64,000 nucleotides of DNA from Cystobasidium ongulense (Eukaryota; Basidiomycota; Cystobasidiomycetes; Cystobasidiales; Cystobasidiaceae). The notes below the pieces were generated by a model. That model ran no database searches and was not told the origin of the DNA. It was given only the letters and a program-made list of their open reading frames with translations. A program made the translations under genes and the position numbers. Every line of letters starts with the position of its first letter. The stretch's first letter is position 1. The stretch spans positions 372,001-436,000 of the forward strand of contig BQUP01000004.1 of assembly GCA_022835595.1 (NCBI GenBank). Reading direction: 5' to 3'. This document shows, in pieces, positions 20,340 to 28,603 of the stretch.

Positions 20340-22319
20340 ATGCAACATCCGCTGCCCGCTGGCGCTGGCCCCACTGGCGCTGGTGCTCCTTCCACCGGAC
20401 CTGCTGCTACTGCTGAACACCCATTGCACGATTATTCAGCTTTCGGTACTGGGTTCCTATATCCGACGCAATGGATACCACCTGTCGTAGCAGGAGCAAC
20501 AGGAGGACACGCGGATATAGCAGATATGTATAGTCCAGCAAGTGATGATGAGATGGGAGAAGAAACAGAGGAAGCAGGAGAAACAGCTACAAGAAATAGA
20601 CATTTGGAAGAAGCTCAAAAGTTAGAAGAAATGAGGAAAAATCTACTTGAAGAAATGAGACAAACGAAATATAGAGCGAGTTTGCTAAGGGAGATCAGAC
20701 GGCGTAAATATCAGAGGGTAGGTTGGCACTCTCACAGTCACTCTCACTCTCACTCTCGCCCAACTTCTTTCATCCTCACAAACGCAGTACCTTTAAATAC
20801 TGACGAGTCACCATCTGTCCACAACTTCTTTCACAGATCCTTGCCCTTGTTCTCACTTTTCTTGCTTTCGTAGAGACTTTATTGATAGTAACTACAATCG
20901 TGAAGCCCGTCCCTCAATTCGCACTTGAAGGGAACTTGTTCTACGTTCAATCACTCAATGCTGATCAATACACGAAGAGGGATCATATATTGCTACCAGA
21001 TAATGGATACCTGAACTTGGAGGTCGATATCCATAACAATGAAGCGGATATACTGAATACAAGACTGTCAATCTCGCGAAAGCGACGACTTCAACAAAGA
21101 CAGACAAAAACGAATCCAGTACCTGCTACTAAATTCGTTGCCTTTTGGTTTGGAGCAATGGGAGCATGTTTACAACAGGCGTAAGTCCTTTCTCGTGCTT
21201 TTATGCGTCTACAATTTTCGAAAAACTGAAGATTGCGTCAATTTTGCCCGATAGGTCTGGAGCTATCATTTGCAGTGGAGGCTTGTGAGTATGACTACAT
21301 AGCAACCTTTGCTCAGAATAGCAACCTTTGCTCAGAACTACGAGGTTCTACGCTGACTCGCGCGAATCAACGCCGGTGTGGTCAGAACAACAGATTTCAG
21401 GATCTTATACGACCAATCTCGATTATCCCGGACAGTACTAGCAGCTCTTCCCGACTCGACTGGCCTGGCTCCGGTAGGATATTTAGTCGGAGTAAGCACA
21501 AACCCCATACTTTGTTTCATGCAACTTAATCGTGTGGTACAACGAAAGTGAATTGACCAAATTATCTTTCTCCGGAATGAATAGTGCTGCCTCAATGCCC
21601 TTTTCATAATCTAGTAAGCGGGTGTCAAACCTCGTAAAACCGAAGCAAATACACAGGCTGATCTCTATTCCATCCGATTTCCAAAACAAAAGCCTAACAG
21701 TAGTAACTTTATGGGTCAGCACAACTTGCTCACTATCAATACGATAAATACCTACTTAACATTATCTCTTCATCTATTACCTTCTTCAGCCGAAATGGAT
21801 GTGGACCCCACTTCGACCTGGCACATCATGGGATAGACGTTTCCAATTCACAGTAGGAAGCGTGTCATTCCTGACGATAGGCGCTCTGGCTGCATTCACA
21901 ATCAGTACCATTCAAATACGAAACAAATACGTTGGTGCTATTCAGTCAATTCCGGCACTCGATAGTGACCTCGTAGCTCAATTCGATAAAGGCTTCAATT
22001 CTCTGGTAAGTTGCGAATAGTCTTGCTAGGAAAGAACCTATCAACGACCATTCTGACTTGAACCGCTGTGTTTGCATCCGTTTGCAAAAAGTATGGCGCC
22101 TGCGTTGTGGGAGCCATTGAAGTGCTAGGGTGTATCTTCCTTACATGGTATACGAGAGAACGAGATCAAAAGCTTAATTACAAATGGGCAAAAGCGCCTG
22201 CTCCAGTAACCGGTAATTGGAATCGTGCTGAATCTATCATGAAGCAGAGTGACGCGGGCTCTGCCGTCGGCAGTGGTTCTGGTAAGGTTACTATGGACAC
22301 CACGAAGCCACGGCGATGA
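20340..22319 (+). CDS. Tetraspan membrane protein, Sur7/PalI-like family, copy C
   Basis: Eight exons join in frame: 20340-20717, 20837-21180, 21255-21284, 21401-21491, 21585-21613, 21693-21714, 21790-22005 and 22092-22319, giving 445 residues. Unlike A and B it has a 126-residue cytoplasmic N-terminus with an acidic stretch, then a predicted coiled coil (LEEAQKLEEMRKNLLEEMR) and the basic RRRKYQR just before TM1. TM1 runs into KPVPQF; the outer loop is short and ends GAMGACL. TM2 is again split over a 29-nt exon, with a 22-nt exon after it. TM3, IPALDSDL, and TM4 after an intron absent from A and B complete the fold. Spliced phases agree with A and B at the first intron (phase 0) and after the GxC motif (phase 2). 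This is the more diverged member. The small exons 5 and 6 are the least certain. Confidence 0.75.
20727..20757 (+). repeat. CACTCT-type simple repeat in intron 1 of copy C
   Basis: A run of CACTCT/CACAGT units begins nine bases after the donor of the first intron. It would read as His-Ser repeats if unspliced, but it lies inside a well-supported GTAGGT...CACAG intron. Confidence 0.7.
21301..21338 (+). repeat. 19-bp tandem duplication in intron 3 of copy C
   Basis: The unit AGCAACCTTTGCTCAGAAT is present twice head to tail with one difference at the last base. It lies within the intron between exons 3 and 4 and is probably a recent local duplication without function. Confidence 0.8.
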
Positions 22320-22668
22320 CTTCGGGGAAACGGCAATGACCATTATCTCAATTACTGTGTGCATAATTTATCAGTCCCTTTTGTTGTTTTACTTCTTTCG
22401 TTTTGACAATACAACGAAGAGCTCGAACTCGGGCTTATAAAGGCTGCAAGCAACAAATAGAGCTACAGATACTGCACATTAACCTACGGAGCATAATGTA
22501 ATAGACTATTGACTGCTGTTGACTTCGATCGCGTACTTCCTGTTGATATTACATTTATCGAACACTTAGAAAGAAATGTATCAACGCATCTTATTCGTTG
22601 CTGAGTACTTGTTGAATAGCTTGAACCATTGGGAACTGCTTTGCAAGGGGCATTTTACGTCCCGTCCG
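22320..22668. other. Convergent 3' intergenic region
   Basis: 349 bases between the 3' ends of copy C (+) and the large unknown protein (-). AT-richer than its surroundings; nothing recognisable beyond likely 3' untranslated regions. Confidence 0.4.
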
Positions 22669-25600
22669 CTAGATAAAGATAGTTACACAGCAGGTCAGCT
22701 CAGTTCGCTGAGGAACGATGCAACAAGCATATCGGAAGAACCTACCGCAAGCATTAACAAATTCGTCAGCATTCTCAGGCTTTCGGATACAATCTCGCAG
22801 AGTATCAAGGTTGAGAATATCGGCAGCTTCAAATATACCGGCCCATGGATCCAATTCAGTGGGGAGGTATAAAACATTATCGACGTTTTTCTGCACGTCA
22901 ACAAAGAAGGAACCAGAGTTTGGAGGGAAATATTCAAGTGACCGTTGCGCGTCGGATGCAGCCGCATTTGACTGATGCGCGCTACTGCTGCCCGACACAT
23001 GGCTTCCTTCTCTGGATCTAGGGCGACGTTGACTAGCAAGCTGGGATTGCCGTTCTTCGTACGTTTTGAGACGCTTACCGCGTTTTACTTCTTGCACTTC
23101 CTCGTCGTCCTCGTCGCTCGTGTGGATCACTTTCGCTTTACGCTTGCGCTGTCTGATAGATCCCGGAGAAGAACGAGTTTCATCTTCTTCCTCCACTCGT
23201 CGTCGTACAATACGGGGCTTAGGATGAAGATCTTCATGAGCCTTGTTCTTCTTTTTCTTCCCCTTGCCCTTGCTAGTCTCTTCAGGAACCACCTCAGGAC
23301 TGCGATCTCTGTCTGCAAAGCGCTGGAATCGTCTAGCGTAGGCAGCGGTCTGGCTTGCCGTGGGTTCTTTTGCTTCTTCTTCATCGCTCTCCGAATCAGA
23401 TGGATCAGATGGAGTTGGTGCTCTCTTGCGCTTCGTATGTGAATTGGAAGAAGACGCAGCCGAAGACCTTGCGCGGCTGACCGGCTTACGAGTACGATCT
23501 GGTTGTATGACCTCGACATAAGGGACAGGACGGGTTAGATTGGGAAGAACCCTGACCGAAGTCACCTTGACACAGTCGCTGTCACTGTCACTGGATGATG
23601 AAAGGTCGCTTTGGCCTACAGCATGCGAAGAAGCACGCTGTTTGTACTTTCCTTTGCGATCGCTTTTCATCGTCTTCTGGGCAATAGGACCTAACGGCGC
23701 TTTGTTCTTGGCTGCGGGGTTCCTCGATTGTTGCGACGACTTTGACAGCATCTGGATTTCATCGTCAGATGAAGAAATATCCACAACATCTCTGGAGCCC
23801 GATGGCTTTGTCTGCAAGGTAGAAGGGCAATCAGCAAATGCGCAACAAGCAGGATCTTTTATATCACATAATAGAAGATAGCTTACCTGGCCTGATGTTA
23901 CTGTTCTTAGTGGTACGTCCTCGTCTTCGTCGTCAACGCTCAGTTCGCGTCTAGTTTGAGAGCCCATGCCAGTATTCGCTTGTAAAACACGTCTGCTATC
24001 CGACTTGCTTGAGCTAGGCTTGATTGTGTTGATGAGTTCGACAGAAGGCGATCTCTCGCAAGGTAAAGCCGGCTGGACGTCGATGTCTTTAATCTTGTCT
24101 TTCTTCTTCTCTTTCTTCTTCTTGTTCTTAGACTTTTGGCCTTTCTCGGTTGCCACCGCCGGTCCTGTCTCATCTTCCGCTCTCTGTGCTTTCTTTTCTT
24201 CTTCCTGTTGCTTTGACTTTTCCTGCTCTTCTTCATCGCGGCGTTTTCGTTCAGCCTCCTGCGCTAATGCTGCCTGTTCTTCTTCGGCCGCTTTCTGTGC
24301 TTTTCTAAGTCTCTTCGCCTTTTTCCTCTCCTTCTTAGACTGCTTGTCTTCCGAGGTTTCCACAGCAGTAGTCTGCGGTGCCTCATTATTCTCCAGATTG
24401 ACTTGCGAGTTGGGCTGTACTCCGATGGTAGTTGAAGCCATTGTCGACAAGTTACCTAGTGGTGGTGTCAAGTTCATCTTCTTGCGCTTCTCCTTCTTGC
24501 TATTACTGTCTTGCTTGGCATTGCTCACCGACGCTTCAGCCTCGAGTGAAACCGACATCGGCCGTGAAGCGTTCTTGCTCTCGAGGGAGGGAGCGCCACT
24601 GCGTGCGAAATCTTGCGGTGCGAAGAATGACCCAAAGGCAGGATCGGGCATCAAGTCCCAAGGCTCTTCAGCTGGCAATTCCGGTTCAGGTATAATCTCC
24701 ATTCCGGCAGAAGGCACTCGTCGTTCCTCTTCGGACGACTTGGGAGTTGAAGTCTCTGTCTTCGCATGGCGACTGCTTGGTGGAGTAGCGGATCGAAAGA
24801 GGTGCCCTCGACGAGCACGAACATCCTGAGTCGATGTAGTCGCAGGCGGAGCGGACTGCATGGTCGCTTCCGGCTGCACTGCCCCGCTCGGCAACAGTGC
24901 AGAGGTCTCCGACTGCGCAGGATTGCTTGCACCACCCTCACTGTCTGGACCGCGATACACTGCTCTCAACTCAGGCCGGGGCGGCGGAACCGACACGTGG
25001 CGTAGTGGGATGAAGGGCTGACCTTTCGGCGCAGACTGCGGTTCGGAAATGATTTCCGCTCCAAAGAACATGCTAACATCGTTGTTTAGTGTATTTGGCC
25101 CTCGATATGGTAAACCATTTGAGGTAGGTGCATTGTTGAGCTTTTCCCTGACAGCTTGCCAAGCGAATCCATCTTCCGGATCGTGTTGCGGTTCTTCCAA
25201 TTCGTCCTTTTCTGAGATGGTATCTGGGCGAGCGATGTGCTGTTCGTAGGTAGCGCTCTTTGTGGAGACACCCCATTCTGAGCCATCGGGCTGTGCAGAA
25301 CCCGCAGGACTGGACTGTCGAGAGCTTGCATCTTCAGCGATAGCATCAGGATTGCTACGCCGCATAGCAGCCGGCATTGTCGGGATGTTGTTGGGCAACT
25401 GTTTGGCCGCAATGGGCATATAGCTCGGCTTGGAAGCCTGTCCTGGCTCTTGACGAGGCGGAGCACTGCTTCCTAAACTTGTTCGACGATCAGGGGGAGG
25501 GACATAGCTTCCTGAGCTTGTCCTTTTACCCATCGGAGCAGAAGTGGCGGTATTCTGCCGATGCGTAGAAGCGCTGCCACTTTGTGGTCGTGCTTTGGGC

Positions 25601-26700
25601 GGCATCAGAGGTTTCGGGTGTGATATTTCAGGCTGTTTAATGCCAGCTTTCCAATCGGATGTATGATAGTTCTCAATGTGTCGCTCGTCCGCCTTTCGAA
25701 AAGCTTCGTACAGAAGCTTGCGATCTTCCACTTTAGGTATGCCTGGGCAATTCTGGAGGTGATCCAAGCACTCTCGTGCATTGAAGACGATCTGCATAGG
25801 TTTGTCAGTGACAGATCTTGTTATACCATTCGCAATATGATCTTGGCAATCGCTTACTTTCTCCTTGTATCTGGGCGCTATCCTAGCCAGGCAGAAGCGA
25901 CAAATGGGAGCTCGGTCCACGTGAGGAGCTCCGTTGCACAGCTTGTCGCAATCTGCTGGATTATGCGGTTCCTCCTTCTTTTTACTTAAGGGAAAGTAGA
26001 CTGAAAGTTGCGGCACATTGTTAATGGCAGAGCTTTCGCTGCTGGCAGCATCTCCGGGTTTCTTGAAATACCAAGTGCTAGCATCTCTGCTGTGGAAAGC
26101 TTGCTGCCATGGTTTGCCTGCGCGAAGAGCTTCAAGAGTCTTTGGTAGCGCTTTGATGGGATAGCGTAAATTATCTACGACAACCGTCTGACCGAGGAGT
26201 GGGTTCGCAGCTGCAGCCTCCGCAGCTTTGTCAGATGCCTTGCTCTGACTAGTCTTCAGATTCGTAGATGTATTGTCTGAAGCAGGCGTTGTTGTCTTCA
26301 GGATTCCGCGAGGGCGATCGGCGTTGTTCACATTAGCAGAGCTTGCTGACGTCGAGTCTGTAGCTGCTTGATTTGTATGCCCAGAGACGTGCTCTTTGTG
26401 GGGGTCTGCAGATTGCGAAGGCCGCTGCTGGACATTCGCAGCGGTCGGTGTTTGAGTGCTGGAACGGCCAGCGATAATGCGTGGATCTGCAGTGCGCGAG
26501 TCCTGCACTTTACGAGACAGGCCTGCTCGACTGAGACTGAGAAGGCTCGCACGGCTGGACTGATTCCCTGTGCTTGAAGTTGCTGTCTGTCCTCCTCCAT
26601 TTGCGCTCCCAGCGTTCCTATCGCTCTTTGGTTCTTTTGGAGGTGGAAGACCGTTTCCACCGCCGCCGTATGTCCTGCCTTCATTGACACGAGGCTGCAT
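22669..26700 (-). CDS. Large unknown protein with a Cys/His cluster, Lys/Glu-rich and nuclear in character
   Basis: One long frame with two probable in-frame introns (25857-25792, 66 nt; 23886-23812, 75 nt), leaving 1296 residues in exons 26700-25858, 25791-23887 and 23811-22669. I do not recognise the family. Residues 1-240 are disordered. At about 248-296 lies a cluster CDKLC ... CRFC ... CLDHLQNC, brought closer by removing intron 1, which looks like a zinc-binding module. A long disordered Pro/Ser region follows, then a strongly charged helix (KKERKKAKRLRKAQ, about 780-870) resembling a coiled coil. A SUMO-interaction-like VVDISSSDDEI, several basic nuclear localisation signals and a SSSSDSDSD acidic tract come next. 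A folded C-terminus of about 90 residues (YLPTELDPWAGIFEAADILN) closes it. A chromatin or RNA-linked nuclear role is a guess. Confidence 0.75.
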   Translation of the reverse strand: MQPRVNEGRTYGGGGNGLPPPKEPKSDRNAGSANGGGQTATSSTGNQSSRASLLSLSRAGLSRKVQDSRTADPRIIAGRSSTQTPTAANVQQRPSQSADPHKEHVSGHTNQAATDSTSASSANVNNADRPRGILKTTTPASDNTSTNLKTSQSKASDKAAEAAAANPLLGQTVVVDNLRYPIKALPKTLEALRAGKPWQQAFHSRDASTWYFKKPGDAASSESSAINNVPQLSVYFPLSKKKEEPHNPADCDKLCNGAPHVDRAPICRFCLARIAPRYKEKVSDCQDHIANGITRSVTDKPMQIVFNARECLDHLQNCPGIPKVEDRKLLYEAFRKADERHIENYHTSDWKAGIKQPEISHPKPLMPPKARPQSGSASTHRQNTATSAPMGKRTSSGSYVPPPDRRTSLGSSAPPRQEPGQASKPSYMPIAAKQLPNNIPTMPAAMRRSNPDAIAEDASSRQSSPAGSAQPDGSEWGVSTKSATYEQHIARPDTISEKDELEEPQHDPEDGFAWQAVREKLNNAPTSNGLPYRGPNTLNNDVSMFFGAEIISEPQSAPKGQPFIPLRHVSVPPPRPELRAVYRGPDSEGGASNPAQSETSALLPSGAVQPEATMQSAPPATTSTQDVRARRGHLFRSATPPSSRHAKTETSTPKSSEEERRVPSAGMEIIPEPELPAEEPWDLMPDPAFGSFFAPQDFARSGAPSLESKNASRPMSVSLEAEASVSNAKQDSNSKKEKRKKMNLTPPLGNLSTMASTTIGVQPNSQVNLENNEAPQTTAVETSEDKQSKKERKKAKRLRKAQKAAEEEQAALAQEAERKRRDEEEQEKSKQQEEEKKAQRAEDETGPAVATEKGQKSKNKKKKEKKKDKIKDIDVQPALPCERSPSVELINTIKPSSSKSDSRRVLQANTGMGSQTRRELSVDDEDEDVPLRTVTSGQVSYLLLCDIKDPACCAFADCPSTLQTKPSGSRDVVDISSSDDEIQMLSKSSQQSRNPAAKNKAPLGPIAQKTMKSDRKGKYKQRASSHAVGQSDLSSSSDSDSDCVKVTSVRVLPNLTRPVPYVEVIQPDRTRKPVSRARSSAASSSNSHTKRKRAPTPSDPSDSESDEEEAKEPTASQTAAYARRFQRFADRDRSPEVVPEETSKGKGKKKKNKAHEDLHPKPRIVRRRVEEEDETRSSPGSIRQRKRKAKVIHTSDEDDEEVQEVKRGKRLKTYEERQSQLASQRRPRSREGSHVSGSSSAHQSNAAASDAQRSLEYFPPNSGSFFVDVQKNVDNVLYLPTELDPWAGIFEAADILNLDTLRDCIRKPENADEFVNACGRFFRYACCIVPQRTELTCCVTIFI

Positions 26701-27657
26701 TGTAGCGCTTCCACCAAGCGCTTACTGAGTGATGAAGCTCTGCGAATGCGCTATGGCATGCCTGAGGCAGCTGCGAGCGACCAATAGGTAGAAGGGCAAG
26801 ATGCAAGATCCAAAACTGTTGGTCGCAAGTGGCGAACGTACTGACATGATCAAAATATATCTGCACAAATGTCTCTGAAGACATCACAAGAGATAGTTAG
26901 ACCTTCATGTCTTCACATCTTTCAAATATCCTTTCACATGTTTCGCATATGCGAGACACTGTATAGGAATCAAAGTCGGTACAAGCTGACAAATCTGACT
27001 TCTTGCAGGGTATACAATGTTTTTGATCAGCGGAGAAAGTCCACTGTGAAGAACCAACCAAACAGAGTACGAACACATCCTTTCTACCTCGAGCTTGCAG
27101 GCGGAACAAGTCCGCTAAGTGTATTCATAAATGAACTCTAGCCCCGAGACTCTCGGTTAGTAGACGAGCTGTCCAGCTATCTTCGCCTGCTCTATATCGT
27201 AGGGAGATATTCTCGTTTCGAACGTCTTCGCATGACATCTCTTTGTTACGGACAGTCTTTGCGATGCAATGACAAGATGGTCTGTCTTCGTATTTCGGGC
27301 GGGCGGGGCGATGTCAGCTTATAGACAAGAGGCAGCCACACACCGTGAGAAGGCTCACCTGCTATATCCCGCATGCATCTGTGGGTGTTACTGTACTATT
27401 TATCTTCCGGTGTGTTCCCTACAGGTACCCAGAGGTCCGCGGCCCAGGTCGTACTGGTACTATAGCTGCTTGGCGAGACTGCTTGACTTGCTGCCGTGGA
27501 GATTGGAAGGGAAGTTCCAGATGCTTGACTTAACCATCAGTCTTCTAAATGGCTCATTAAGAAAACGGGAGGCTTCTCAAGAAGGAGCTACGAGGAGACA
27601 TTCCTTTTAGAGAAGGATCGATTCGTGACCTGCTTGAGCAGGTTCTATCTACCGTGA
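26701..27657. promoter_or_regulatory. Upstream region of the large unknown gene / 3' region of MRM2
   Basis: 957 bases between two minus-strand genes. Several short frames exist on both strands, none with protein-like composition or a recognisable domain. No RNA gene seen. Confidence 0.4.
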
Positions 27658-28398
27658 TCACTTGCGAGGCCTCTTGCAGACATAGTAGACTTCTCTGCTT
27701 TCTTTTCTGCTCGAAATGGGTTTGACGATAGATATTTTGGCAAACAACTTCTCAAGTTTGTCCTTCTTCCATTGCGCTGCATCTTGACTTTGAAAAATCT
27801 TGAATACGACCGTACCTTCGGGATCTGATGTGAGATACCTCTGACTAATGTCAACGACGAGGTCACACAGGTCCAGACTCGTCTGACTGTCTCGTACATC
27901 GTTACCGCTTGTATTGCCTAACATGTCCGAGAGTACTACATCTACTTGAGGCGGACCGTCCGTTGAGTTTGTCTCGTGGAGTACGCTATCCAGCTTTTCC
28001 AGGGTATCTGAATGCCTTAGATCTCCTTGTATGAAGTGCAGATGCGGTCTACCAACCACGCTTGAATCGAGGTCCAGCAGGTCAACACCGATAACGCGAC
28101 CTCGGTTGCGTAGACGATCAAGGCAGACTTGACTCCATCCTCCGGGACTGGCACCTAAATCGAGGACAGTCTTGCCTGGTTTCAAGAAGTGATGTTTCGC
28201 ATCCAGTTCGATGAGCTTGTGTGCACTGCGCGCAACATATAATGCCCCAATGTCACTGCTGCCGGACTTGGTTTTCTTGTTGCTGCTCGAAGCGCTTGCA
28301 GCGGTTGACGCTCGAAATGGATCGCTACGAGCACGAGCTACCCATCTTGACGATGAAGCAGACGCCTTCTTCGTGAGCAGCTGGAAAGAGCTGCGCAT
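27658..28398 (-). CDS. MRM2: Mitochondrial 21S rRNA 2'-O-ribose methyltransferase, FtsJ/RrmJ family (Mrm2-like)
   Basis: A single-exon gene of 246 residues. It starts with a basic, Ser-rich leader typical of mitochondrial import. The RrmJ fold follows: the substrate-side RSAHKLIE (Lys), the SAM-binding LDLGASPGGWSQ, GVDLLDLD, VDVVLSDM (Asp), VVFKIF (Lys) and SREVYYVC (Glu). These supply the K-D-K-E catalytic tetrad of FtsJ-type ribose methyltransferases. Length matches single-domain Mrm2/RrmJ rather than the longer Spb1 or the Trm7 type, which lacks an import leader. Mrm2 methylates a uridine in the peptidyl-transferase loop of the mitochondrial large rRNA. Its 5' end is about 205 bp from the haspin 3' end, both on the minus strand. 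Confidence 0.9.
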   Translation of the reverse strand: MRSSFQLLTKKASASSSRWVARARSDPFRASTAASASSSNKKTKSGSSDIGALYVARSAHKLIELDAKHHFLKPGKTVLDLGASPGGWSQVCLDRLRNRGRVIGVDLLDLDSSVVGRPHLHFIQGDLRHSDTLEKLDSVLHETNSTDGPPQVDVVLSDMLGNTSGNDVRDSQTSLDLCDLVVDISQRYLTSDPEGTVVFKIFQSQDAAQWKKDKLEKLFAKISIVKPISSRKESREVYYVCKRPRK

Positions 28399-28603
28399 GC
28401 ATAGAACAATACTCGGAGCAAGAGAGAGGAAGTCTAATTCGAAAAGTGATTACCGAAAAGGCGATCGAGCTCTACAGGATCTAATAATCACATGCTGTAG
28501 ATGTTTTATAGTATTATAGGTCAACAACAAGGAACCCAAGATTGAATACCGAGAAATACGAAAGTCCGTAAGGCCAAACTGCTATTCAGCTGCACGGGTG
28601 CCT

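Noticed and set aside
23966-24829. 287-codon frame on the plus strand opposite the large unknown protein
   Set aside because: It is the mirror of the Lys/Glu/Ser-rich coding sequence; its poly-Phe/Ser/Leu composition is an artefact of the antisense of charged repeats.
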